Program-made: the position numbers and the translations under genes
Notes under the pieces: generated by a model
Told to the model about the DNA's origin: nothing
What the model saw: only the letters and a program-made list of their open reading frames with translations
The model's database searches: none
Shown here: positions 6,990 to 15,037 of the stretch, in pieces
Layout of the letters: each line of letters starts with the position of its first letter
Numbering within the stretch: the first letter of the stretch is position 1
NCBI GenBank assembly: GCA_943367595.1
Contig: CALRJS020000013.1
Coordinates: forward strand, 24,943 to 88,942
DNA: 64,000 nucleotides
Source of the DNA: MW101C3 sp943367595
Lineage (GTDB): Bacteria > Cyanobacteriota > Cyanobacteriia > PCC-6307 > Cyanobiaceae
Reading direction: 5' to 3'

Positions 6990-8255
6990 TCAAGCTGCAG
7001 AGCCTGACCTGTACTCCGCATGCGTAGAGAACGCGCTGCCGGTGAGTTCGATATCGCTACGCGCGATGCCGGCCTTCTTTGCCGCGAGCTTCCATCCATC
7101 GATGGCACTCACAACATCCTCAACAATCTGCCCTCCGCGTTCTTCATCCAGCCCATAGAACAGCGCGGTGGATAGAACCGTTGTGAGACTCGGCCGGTTG
7201 TCCGAGTCGTCGATGTTGAGGACGTGTTCTGCCTGATCGACGTTGGGGTTCACGTCGAATGCAGGTGCGAGACGCCAGCCGTTATCGGCCAGCACAAATC
7301 CGTGGTTGCGCAGATGGTCGTCGCGATTGCCGATCGCCACATTGAATGCGACGCGGCGGAACAACTGCTCCAGGTCAGCACTCGTATGCGCACCATCGCC
7401 TCGCGTCCGAAGGAGCTGGGCCAGTTCCAGATAGCTTGCGCCCTCGCTCTGCTCCTTGCGAAGCAAGGTCATTGCGGAGGCATAGAAGCGCCGCATGCCC
7501 TTGGCGCGGTCGAAGCGCTGCACGCAGAACGTATGGAACTCGTTGCTCAACCGCACGACCTTGGCTTCTGGCACGTCCACGCCGGCTTTCTGCGCCAAGC
7601 CGTGCACGACGTGTTCCCAGGCGCCGACGTCCCGGTCGTCGTTTCGCGCCGGGAACTTGCCGATCCAAAGCGAACCGTCTGCGTCCTTAAAGTTGGCTTT
7701 CGGGCGTGCACCACCCAAGGACGCACCCGGTGCAACCAGCACGGCCAACCACTTTCGCAGCGCGTCCAGGTCGTCGATGCGCCGGTCGCTGAGCTGATAC
7801 GCGACCGCCTCCAGATCCCGCAGCGTGGTGACGGGCGGTGCGGCCATCTTCTCGTTGCCCAGGAACTCCTGCGTTCCGACCCCCCGAAAGCGCAGGCCGC
7901 CTTGCCGGGTGAAGTCCTGAACTCCGAGCAGGAAGTCCCACGTGTGCAGCGTCCGCGGAGGGCGTTTCTCGTCCTTGGCTTGCAGGGCCTCGCGACGCTT
8001 CATCAATGTCTGGCCCCAACGGTCCGGCGATGAGTCCAGAAAGATGCCGAAGTTACCCAACTCGGGATTGGGAAAGAACGGTGCTTTGTCCAGCGACAGG
8101 TCCGGGTCGATCGAGAACGCGCGTGCGTCGTTTAGCCACGCTTGTTCGTATTGGAAGCGGATCTGCCCACGGTCATGCGCCAGGGTGCCGACCCGGCATG
8201 GCGGCCCCAGGTCACAGTCGAGCCAGACCTCTACGGCGCTGTCCTGGCCGCTCAT
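6990..8255 (-). CDS. hipA: HipA-type serine/threonine kinase toxin
   Basis: This 421-residue protein has the full HipA layout. It has an N-terminal subdomain, the ATP-binding loop GASLGGARPKANF (about residues 177-189), the strand CVQRFDR, the catalytic loop NVAIGNRDDHLRNHGF (about 310-325) and the metal-binding LAPAFDVNP. HipA kinases phosphorylate targets such as glutamyl-tRNA synthetase and induce growth arrest. The start overlaps the end of hipB by 4 bases, giving the usual antitoxin-toxin operon with translational coupling. All key residues are present, so it looks functional. The module interrupts an hvfC relic, suggesting recent acquisition. Confidence 0.93.
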   Translation of the reverse strand: MSGQDSAVEVWLDCDLGPPCRVGTLAHDRGQIRFQYEQAWLNDARAFSIDPDLSLDKAPFFPNPELGNFGIFLDSSPDRWGQTLMKRREALQAKDEKRPPRTLHTWDFLLGVQDFTRQGGLRFRGVGTQEFLGNEKMAAPPVTTLRDLEAVAYQLSDRRIDDLDALRKWLAVLVAPGASLGGARPKANFKDADGSLWIGKFPARNDDRDVGAWEHVVHGLAQKAGVDVPEAKVVRLSNEFHTFCVQRFDRAKGMRRFYASAMTLLRKEQSEGASYLELAQLLRTRGDGAHTSADLEQLFRRVAFNVAIGNRDDHLRNHGFVLADNGWRLAPAFDVNPNVDQAEHVLNIDDSDNRPSLTTVLSTALFYGLDEERGGQIVEDVVSAIDGWKLAAKKAGIARSDIELTGSAFSTHAEYRSGSAA

Positions 8256-8629
8256 GATGCGTTCCCCGTGCCGTTCGCGCGGCCGCCAGGAGCCTTGGGT
8301 GCATCGGCGGAGGCTTGTCTGCGCCGCGCCAGTGATGCGGGCGGTTTGAAGACAAGGTCTTGCAACCTGCGGCCCACCTTGTCGTCTGCCGCCAAAGCAT
8401 TGAAGTCGGCTTCAAGCCCGAGCACCGCCATCACGCGCAGGTAAGTGCCCAAGGTGGCTCCCGGGTCGCCCGCCTCCACTTTGTAGAGCGACGTTCTGGA
8501 GATGCCGGCCCTCTGCGCCACGACGGCGTTGCTCAGCTTGCGCCGCAGGCGTGCGAGCCTCAGCCGCTCGCCCAACTGGGAAAGCAGCCTTTGCTCCTGC
8601 GGGAAGACGACCGGGGATTTGCTTGGCAT
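8252..8629 (-). CDS. hipB: HipB-type antitoxin, XRE-family HTH
   Basis: This 125-residue protein has a helix-turn-helix at about residues 17-70 (LGERLRLARLRRKLSNAVVA, then QRAGISRTSLYKVEAG), typical of XRE regulators. The C-terminal tail is rich in Ala, Pro and Arg and probably disordered. It should bind HipA and repress the operon. A perfect 15-bp inverted repeat sits 3 bases upstream of its start codon and is the likely operator. Confidence 0.9.
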   Translation of the reverse strand: MPSKSPVVFPQEQRLLSQLGERLRLARLRRKLSNAVVAQRAGISRTSLYKVEAGDPGATLGTYLRVMAVLGLEADFNALAADDKVGRRLQDLVFKPPASLARRRQASADAPKAPGGRANGTGNAS

Positions 8630-8632
8630 TTA

Positions 8633-8672
8633 GCCATTATGGACATTCTTCAGCGAAAATGTCCATAATGGC
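8633..8672. promoter_or_regulatory. Perfect inverted-repeat operator upstream of hipBA
   Basis: GCCATTATGGACATT (8633-8647) and AATGTCCATAATGGC (8658-8672) are exact reverse complements separated by 10 bases. The element starts 3 bases from the hipB ATG (complement of 8627-8629), where it would cover the ribosome-binding and promoter region. HipB-type repressors bind such palindromes for autoregulation; binding here is inferred. Confidence 0.85.
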
Positions 8673-8710
8673 GGACTTTTGCATGGAATCGGCTGCGCGC
8701 AGGCAACTTT

Positions 8711-8779
8711 CTCGCAGTTCCGCCGCCGCAATCCCCCAGATCCGGTGAGCTGGAAGCGTGCGCGCTCACGTAGCGGCCG
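8711..8779 (+). repeat. hvfC-derived repeat flanking hipBA, copy 2 (partner 6801-6866)
   Basis: Same orientation as copy 1. It ends 70 bases before the valS start. It is a remnant of an hvfC-like gene with no remaining reading frame of its own. Confidence 0.6.
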
Positions 8780-8851
8780 CCCCCGCAAGCCTCCCCCGCC
8801 GCTTGGCTCGCCGTCCTTTGAGAGCATGGACGGATCTCCCTGACCCCAGCT

Positions 8852-11749
8852 GTGACCGAGGCCTCCGCCGCCCCCAGCCCTGATGGCGCCGCTGCCGCCG
8901 AGGCCCTGCCCAAGACCTACGACCCGAGCGGCACGGAAGCCCGCTGGCAGGCGGCCTGGGAGGCGGCGGGCGCCTTTCACCCCGACGCCAACGCGCCCGG
9001 CGAGCCGTTTTCTGTGGTGATCCCGCCGCCGAACGTGACCGGCAGCCTGCACATGGGTCATGGCTTCGAGACGGCCCTGATCGACACGATCGTGCGCTTC
9101 CAACGCCTGCGCGGCCGCAACGTGCTGTGCCTGCCCGGCACCGACCACGCCTCGATCGCGGTGCAGTCGATCCTGGAGAAGCAGATCAAGGCGGAAGGCG
9201 GCAGCAAGGACGACCTGGGCCGCGACGCCTTCCTCGAGCGCGCCTGGGCCTGGAAGGCCGAGAGCGGCGGCACGATCGTGGGCCAGCTGCGCCGGCTCGG
9301 CTATTCGGTGGATTGGCGGCGCGAGCGCTTCACGCTCGATCCCGGCCTCAACAAGGCGGTGGTGGAAGCCTTCGTGCGCCTGCACGAGCAAGGGCTGATC
9401 TACCGGGGCGAATACCTGGTGAACTGGTGCCCGGCCTCGGGATCGGCGGTGAGCGATCTGGAGGTGGAGATGAAGGAGCTCGACGGCCACCTCTGGCACT
9501 TCCGCTACCCGCTCACCGCTGGCGCGGCAGGTGACGCCGCCGGCCTGGATCATCTGGTGGTGGCCACCACCCGCCCCGAAACCCTGCTGGGCGACACCGG
9601 TGTGGCCGTGCACCCGGACGACCCCCGCTACGTCGCCCTGGTGGGCCGCACGATCACGCTGCCGCTGGTGGGGCGTCAGATCCCGATCGTGGCCGATGCG
9701 CACGTGGATCCGGCCTTCGGCACCGGTTGCGTCAAGGTGACGCCCGCCCACGACCCCAACGACTTCGCGATCGGCGCCCGCCACGGCCTGCCGCTGATCA
9801 CGGTGATGGCCAAGGACGGCTCGATGAACGCCGCCGCCGGCCGCTTCGCCGGGCTGGATCGCTTCGAGGCGCGCGCGGCGGTGGTGGCGGCGATGGAGGC
9901 GGAAGGGTTCCTCGTAAAGGTGGAGCCCCACCGCCACAGCGTGCCCTTCTCCGACCGGGGCAAGGTGCCGGTGGAGCCGCTGCTCTCCACCCAGTGGTTC
10001 GCGCGGGCTGAGCCGCTGGCCGCCCGCTGCCGCGCAGCGCTCGATCAGGGCGAACCCCGCTTTGTGCCGCAGCGCTGGGAGAAGGTCTACCGCGACTGGC
10101 TCACCGACATCCGCGACTGGTGCATCAGCCGCCAGCTCTGGTGGGGCCACCGCATCCCCGCCTGGTTCGTGGTCAGCGAGACGAACGGCGTGATCAGCGA
10201 CGCCACCCCCTACCTGGTGGCCCGCGACGCCGAGGAGGCCCTGGCCAAGGCCGAGGCGCAGTTCGGCGCCGCCAGCCGCGCCGCTGGGCGGGAGCTGCAG
10301 CTGGAGCAGGACCCCGACGTGCTCGACACCTGGTTCTCCAGCGGCCTCTGGCCCTTCTCCACGCTCGGCTGGCCCGATGCGAACGCCGCCGATCTGGCCA
10401 CCTGGTACCCCACCAGCGTGCTGGTCACCGGCTTCGACATCATCTTTTTCTGGGTGGCGCGCATGACGATGCTGGCCGGCGCCTTCCTGCAGGAGGACGG
10501 CGTGCCGGTGGGCGGCCGCGACACCTGGATCCCCTTCCGCGACGTGATGATTCACGGCCTGGTGCGGGATGAGAACAACCGCAAGATGAGCAAAAGCGCC
10601 GGCAACGGCATCGATCCGCTGCCGTTGATCGAGCGCTACGGCGCCGATGCCCTGCGCTTCGCCCTGGTGCGCGAAGTGGCCGGCGCCGGCCAGGACATCC
10701 GCCTCGACTACGACCGCGCCAGCGGCAATTCGGCCACGGTGGAAGGGGCGCGCAACTTCGCCAACAAGCTCTGGAATGCCACCCGCTTCGCCCTGATCAA
10801 CCTGGGCGGCGAAACGCCCGCCAGCCTGGGGGAACCGGATCCGGCCGCGTTGACCCTGGCCGACCGCTGGATCCTGTCGCGGCTGGCGCGGGTGAACGGC
10901 GAAACGGCGGAGCGCTACGGCAGCTACGCCCTGGGCGAGGCCGCCAAGGGCCTCTACGAGTTCGCCTGGAACGAGGTGTGCGACTGGACGATCGAACTGC
11001 TCAAGCGGCGCCTCAACCCCCGCCCCGCCGTGGAGGGCGAGCCGCTCAGCGCTGACGTGCTGGCGGATCAGCGCGTGGCCCGCCAGGTGCTGGCCAAGGT
11101 GCTGAACGAGCTGCTGGTGCTGCTGCATCCGCTTATGCCGCACCTGAGCGAGGAGCTCTGGCACGGTCTCACCGGCGCCCCTGAAGGCACCTTCCTGGCG
11201 CTGCAGGCCTGGCCCTTCGTGAACGAAGACGCCCTCGATGACGCCCTCGAAGCCCAGTTCGCCGAGCTGATCGAAGCGATCCGGGTGGTGCGCAACCTGC
11301 GCGCTGTGGCCGGGCTCAAGCCGTCGCAGGTGGCCCAGGTATTTTTGCTATCCGGTCGCCTTGAACTATTACAAACTCTTTTCAATGCACATTCTGATAT
11401 CGAAGCTCTTACTAAATGCAAGTGCATTGTATTCGATTCAACAAAAAGTCCGGAGCTTCGTGCCGGCCTTATCGACGGCAGGACTGGCTTCCTAGCAGGA
11501 GTAGTAGGAGAGTTAGAGGTGATTCTTCTGATCGGGGGATTGGTGGATCTGGAGGGCCTAAAGGGGCGACTAGAGAAAGATCTCGCCAAGGCCAACAAAG
11601 AAATCACCGGACTATCCGGCCGCCTAGCCAACCCAAACTTCGCCGGGAAGGCACCGCCGGATGTGATCGCGGAAACGATGGAGAAGCTGGAGTCCGCGAA
11701 GGCTCAGGCACAACTGGCACAAAAGCGCCTGGCGGACCTGTCGGGATAA
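8852..11749 (+). CDS. valS: Valyl-tRNA synthetase with replaced 3' end
   Basis: This class I aminoacyl-tRNA synthetase charges tRNA-Val in the cytosol. It begins at a GTG (8852), 965 residues. The HIGH motif is HMGH (about residue 68) after VVIPPPNVTGSL; KMSKS is intact in NRKMSKSAGNGIDP (about 578). The anticodon-binding domain and C-terminal coiled coil (LEKDLAKANKEITGLSGRLA) follow. From about base 11338 to 11640 the DNA turns abruptly AT-rich with codons unlike the rest (e.g. TTATCGAC, CTTACTAAATGC), although the protein stays homologous. A second, GC-rich version of the same C-terminus lies at 22175-22437, so this tail appears to be foreign and to have arrived with the restriction island that follows. 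Confidence 0.97.
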   Translation: MTEASAAPSPDGAAAAEALPKTYDPSGTEARWQAAWEAAGAFHPDANAPGEPFSVVIPPPNVTGSLHMGHGFETALIDTIVRFQRLRGRNVLCLPGTDHASIAVQSILEKQIKAEGGSKDDLGRDAFLERAWAWKAESGGTIVGQLRRLGYSVDWRRERFTLDPGLNKAVVEAFVRLHEQGLIYRGEYLVNWCPASGSAVSDLEVEMKELDGHLWHFRYPLTAGAAGDAAGLDHLVVATTRPETLLGDTGVAVHPDDPRYVALVGRTITLPLVGRQIPIVADAHVDPAFGTGCVKVTPAHDPNDFAIGARHGLPLITVMAKDGSMNAAAGRFAGLDRFEARAAVVAAMEAEGFLVKVEPHRHSVPFSDRGKVPVEPLLSTQWFARAEPLAARCRAALDQGEPRFVPQRWEKVYRDWLTDIRDWCISRQLWWGHRIPAWFVVSETNGVISDATPYLVARDAEEALAKAEAQFGAASRAAGRELQLEQDPDVLDTWFSSGLWPFSTLGWPDANAADLATWYPTSVLVTGFDIIFFWVARMTMLAGAFLQEDGVPVGGRDTWIPFRDVMIHGLVRDENNRKMSKSAGNGIDPLPLIERYGADALRFALVREVAGAGQDIRLDYDRASGNSATVEGARNFANKLWNATRFALINLGGETPASLGEPDPAALTLADRWILSRLARVNGETAERYGSYALGEAAKGLYEFAWNEVCDWTIELLKRRLNPRPAVEGEPLSADVLADQRVARQVLAKVLNELLVLLHPLMPHLSEELWHGLTGAPEGTFLALQAWPFVNEDALDDALEAQFAELIEAIRVVRNLRAVAGLKPSQVAQVFLLSGRLELLQTLFNAHSDIEALTKCKCIVFDSTKSPELRAGLIDGRTGFLAGVVGELEVILLIGGLVDLEGLKGRLEKDLAKANKEITGLSGRLANPNFAGKAPPDVIAETMEKLESAKAQAQLAQKRLADLSG

Positions 11750-11815
11750 GAAGCGGCGCGGGGTGGTGTTTTCTCAGATCGATCGCCAGCACTAGCGGCG
11801 CAAGCGCGAATGCGA

Positions 11816-14800
11816 TTAGCCGATCTCAGCCGAATCGCTATCCACCAACCTCTCAACAATCTCCCGCACGAAGTTGCGGAATAACGGATTGTCCTTGAAC
11901 TGCTTGTAAAACTCCGTCTGATCGAGAAACAGCGGATCTACGGCTCGATTCAGCGCGGCATCGAGTTCGATAGCGGCTGTGTTCGGGGTGTTCGCCTTGG
12001 CATTGCGATAGCGCTGGTCTTGGGCCACCTGGGGGGCGATCTCATCACGGATCAGGCGGCGGATGCGATCTTCATCGCTGAAGCTGGTGCCGAACTGCTC
12101 GTTGAAGTTGGTGACGATCACCGAGAGCGGCTCGAGGTCTGGTTGGGGCCTGAAGCCACCGGCTGAAACGGGGGCAGGATCCAACGTGGAATCCTGATCA
12201 GGAAGGGGTACGCCGCGTTGCTCCTGCTTCTCGATGCGGTAGCTGTCCATGTCGATCAGCTCCAGCATTCCCTTGGTGAGGTCGTCCTCTTCTGGGGCCG
12301 GCAGAGCACGCACCAGCAAGGTGAGGAAGATGGAGAGCTTCTCCCACTCCGGATTGCCGTAGGTGAGGATTGTGGCCAGGAAGTCGTAGCTGCGAACAAA
12401 CGCTTTAGCCTTGCTCTTGAAGGCCACCTGGTCGTCTTCGCTGAGCTGCTCAATATAGATCTGGCGGCACTGATTAAGGATCGGCTGCAGGGCTTCGCGA
12501 TCGGTATTACTGAGGAAGAGTCCCACGAACTCCTCCACCTGCTCCCAGGTGTAGACCCTCAGCTGATCGAGGCTGTCGCGGAGATCGTGCAGTTTGTTGG
12601 CATCGGTTTCCTCGCTCAGCAGGGTGGTCTTGTAGTAATCGGCGAAGGCAGCTTCCACAGCGGCAGTGTTGTCTTGGAAATCGAGCACAAAGACGCGCTT
12701 CTTCCCAGGGGCAGCGCGGTTGAGGCGCGAGAGGGTCTGCACCGCCTGGATGCCGCCTAGGGCCTTGTCCACATACATGGCCTGCAGCAGCGGTTCGTCG
12801 TAGCCGGTCTGGAATTTGTCGGCGCAGATCAGGAAGCGATAGGGATCCTCCTGGATGCGGCTGGTGATCTCGCTGGAGGGAAAGCCGTTGAGGGAGGCCT
12901 CGCTCACGGGACCATCGCCGAAGTCGTGGTCGCCGGAGAAGGCCACGATCGGTAGGAAGGGGCTGCGGCGCTCGCGTAAGTACGTGCGAATGGCATGGAA
13001 ATACTGCACCGCCCGCTCAATGGCGCCGGTCACCACCATCGCGCGAGCTTCGCCCTTCATCTCCCGCAGAGGCAGTACATCATCTAGGAAGTGGTCCACC
13101 ATGATCTCGGCCTTGTTGCGGATGGCCGTATCGTGGCTTTCCACATAGCGGCGCAACTTGGAGCGGGCGCGTTTGCTGTCGAACAGCGGGTCAGCCTCGA
13201 TCGTTTTCACCAACCGGTAGTAGCTGCTGATCGGGGTGTAGTACTGCAGAACATTGAGGATGAACTTCTCCTCAATGGCCTGCTTCATTGTGTAGGCGTG
13301 AAAGGGCCGACGACCGATCTTGCCTTCCCCGTCCGGAGGTAGGGGCGTGCCGAATAGTTCGAGCGTCTTGGCTTTGGCGGTAGCGGTGAAGGCGAAATAG
13401 CTGGCGTTGGGGCGCAGGCGGCGGCTTTGCATCCGCTGCTCAATCACCGTGTTCACGAAGTCTTCGATGTCGACGTCTTCGGCAAGTGGCTGCCCATCAG
13501 CGGCCAGGGCCTGGTTGAGGGCAGCGGAGGCCTTGCTGCCCTGGCTGGAGTGGGCCTCGTCGATGATCACCGCATAGCGGCTCCCCTGAGGAGCCACGTC
13601 GAGCTGGCGGCTGAGCTCCGGGAAGGTCTGCAGGGTGCAGATGATGATCTTCTTGCCGGCTGCCAGAAACTGCTTGAGCTGCTCGGTCTTGGAGCTGCCA
13701 CGGCCGGTGACGGCGCCCACGGTGGCGCCCACCTGCATGAAGGCGAGGATGTTGCACCGTAACTGCTCATCGAGATTGCGGCGATCGGTGACGACGATGA
13801 CCGAGTCGAACACGCGCTGACCGTTGTGGATTACGTCGGCGACCTGGTGGCTGAGCCAGGCGATCGAGTTGCTCTTGCCGCTGCCGGCTGAGTGCTGCGC
13901 CAGGTAGCAGCGCCCGGCGCCATGGGCGGCCACATCCGCCAGCAACGAGCGCACCACATCCAGCTGGTGGTAGCGGGGAAAGATCTGCTTGTAGGTTTTG
14001 CGGCCGGTGCGCGGGTTGGGCTTTTCCACCACCTGGGCGTAGTTCTCCAGGATGTCGGTGAAGCTGCTCGGCGTGAGGATCTGCTCCCACAGGTAGGCCG
14101 TGGCGATGCCGTCTGCGTTGGGGGGATTGCCGGCGCCACCGGAGGCGGTGCCGAGGTTGAAGGGCAGAAACTCAGATTCCTTGCCGATGAGGTGGGTGCA
14201 GAAACGAACCTCTTGCTCGTCCACGGCGAAGTGCACGAGGCAGCGGGCGAAGGCGAAGAGTGGTTCGCGGGGATCGCGGTCGTTTTGGTACTGGCGGATC
14301 GCGTGCTGAACGCTCTGAAAGGTGAGATTGTTCTTGAGCTCGAAGGTGGCCACCGGTAGACCATTGATGAACAGGGCCAGGTCGAGGGCCCGGCGGGTCT
14401 GGTCGTCGCTGTAGGCCAACTGGCGGGTGAGGCTGAAGCGGTTGAGGGCAAACAGCTCGGCGGCGCGGCTGTTGCCGGGGGAGGGCGTGCCGTAGAAGAG
14501 CTGGATTTCGTGGGGGCCGTGGCGGATGCCCTTGCGCAGCACGTCCACCACGCCTCGCTGGGCGATCTGTTTCTCCAGCCGGGCCAGGAATTGCCGGCGG
14601 GTGGGCCCATCCATGGCGATCGACACGGCTTCGGCGATCTGCGGCTGGGTGGCCTCCAGAAAACCCTGCAGCTGCACCAGATCCACGCAGTGGCTGCGGT
14701 CGTAGTGGCGCGGGTCGCCCAGCAGCCAACCGGTGCCTCCACTCACAGGCACGGCGGATGGCGTGGCCTGGTGGGGAGGCTCCAGCAGGTGGGTAAGCCC

Positions 14801-14857
14801 GGTCATGGCCCGGGTGATCAGCGCTTCCAGGCCCTTTTCGCTGGTGTCGGTGGGCAT
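11816..14857 (-). CDS. hsdR: Type I restriction enzyme, R (motor/nuclease) subunit
   Basis: HsdR, 1013 residues, the ATP-driven translocase and nuclease of the type I complex. The N-terminal nuclease domain has RALDLALFINGLPVATFELK (about residues 150-170), holding the Asp and ExK-type catalytic residues. The helicase core has Walker A HSAGSGKSNS (about 320) and the DEAH box VIIDEAHSSQ, followed by superfamily 2 motifs to about 720. The C-terminal region should bind HsdM. It is the last gene of the minus-strand operon and is separated from its neighbour by 180 bases. It ends 66 bases after the end of valS, convergently. Length and motifs look complete. Confidence 0.95.
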   Translation of the reverse strand: MPTDTSEKGLEALITRAMTGLTHLLEPPHQATPSAVPVSGGTGWLLGDPRHYDRSHCVDLVQLQGFLEATQPQIAEAVSIAMDGPTRRQFLARLEKQIAQRGVVDVLRKGIRHGPHEIQLFYGTPSPGNSRAAELFALNRFSLTRQLAYSDDQTRRALDLALFINGLPVATFELKNNLTFQSVQHAIRQYQNDRDPREPLFAFARCLVHFAVDEQEVRFCTHLIGKESEFLPFNLGTASGGAGNPPNADGIATAYLWEQILTPSSFTDILENYAQVVEKPNPRTGRKTYKQIFPRYHQLDVVRSLLADVAAHGAGRCYLAQHSAGSGKSNSIAWLSHQVADVIHNGQRVFDSVIVVTDRRNLDEQLRCNILAFMQVGATVGAVTGRGSSKTEQLKQFLAAGKKIIICTLQTFPELSRQLDVAPQGSRYAVIIDEAHSSQGSKASAALNQALAADGQPLAEDVDIEDFVNTVIEQRMQSRRLRPNASYFAFTATAKAKTLELFGTPLPPDGEGKIGRRPFHAYTMKQAIEEKFILNVLQYYTPISSYYRLVKTIEADPLFDSKRARSKLRRYVESHDTAIRNKAEIMVDHFLDDVLPLREMKGEARAMVVTGAIERAVQYFHAIRTYLRERRSPFLPIVAFSGDHDFGDGPVSEASLNGFPSSEITSRIQEDPYRFLICADKFQTGYDEPLLQAMYVDKALGGIQAVQTLSRLNRAAPGKKRVFVLDFQDNTAAVEAAFADYYKTTLLSEETDANKLHDLRDSLDQLRVYTWEQVEEFVGLFLSNTDREALQPILNQCRQIYIEQLSEDDQVAFKSKAKAFVRSYDFLATILTYGNPEWEKLSIFLTLLVRALPAPEEDDLTKGMLELIDMDSYRIEKQEQRGVPLPDQDSTLDPAPVSAGGFRPQPDLEPLSVIVTNFNEQFGTSFSDEDRIRRLIRDEIAPQVAQDQRYRNAKANTPNTAAIELDAALNRAVDPLFLDQTEFYKQFKDNPLFRNFVREIVERLVDSDSAEIG

Positions 14858-14947
14858 GGGGCCAGGGGAATAGGGCCTGGAACCAGTCTGAAGGATGGGG
14901 GCTTACAAAGGCGAAAGCCAGGAGTGCACTGGGATCTGGAGGTGGGG

Positions 14948-15009
14948 CTTTGGTAACGCCTTAGGTAAGTGCTCTGGTAAGCCCGTGCTTCCGCCATGGG
15001 TTACCAAAG
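14948..15009. promoter_or_regulatory. Inverted repeat between the AlbA-type gene and hsdR
   Basis: CTTTGGTAAC (14948-14957) is repeated as the exact inverse GTTACCAAAG at 15000-15009, with GGTAAG elements in between. It lies in the 180-base gap ahead of hsdR and could be a transcription signal or operator. There is no U-run to make it a clear terminator. Confidence 0.4.
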
Positions 15010-15037
15010 GTAGTCCGCTGGCATGGGGTGCCCTTCT

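Noticed and set aside
8630..11164. Long minus-strand open frame (over 800 codons) opposite valS
   Set aside because: It is an antisense shadow of a GC-rich gene: the composition is His/Gly/Ala/Arg-rich without domains, and valS on the plus strand has full homology.
14948..15009. Rho-independent terminator
   Set aside because: The inverted repeat is exact but has a 42-base loop and no T run, so it is listed only as a possible regulatory repeat.
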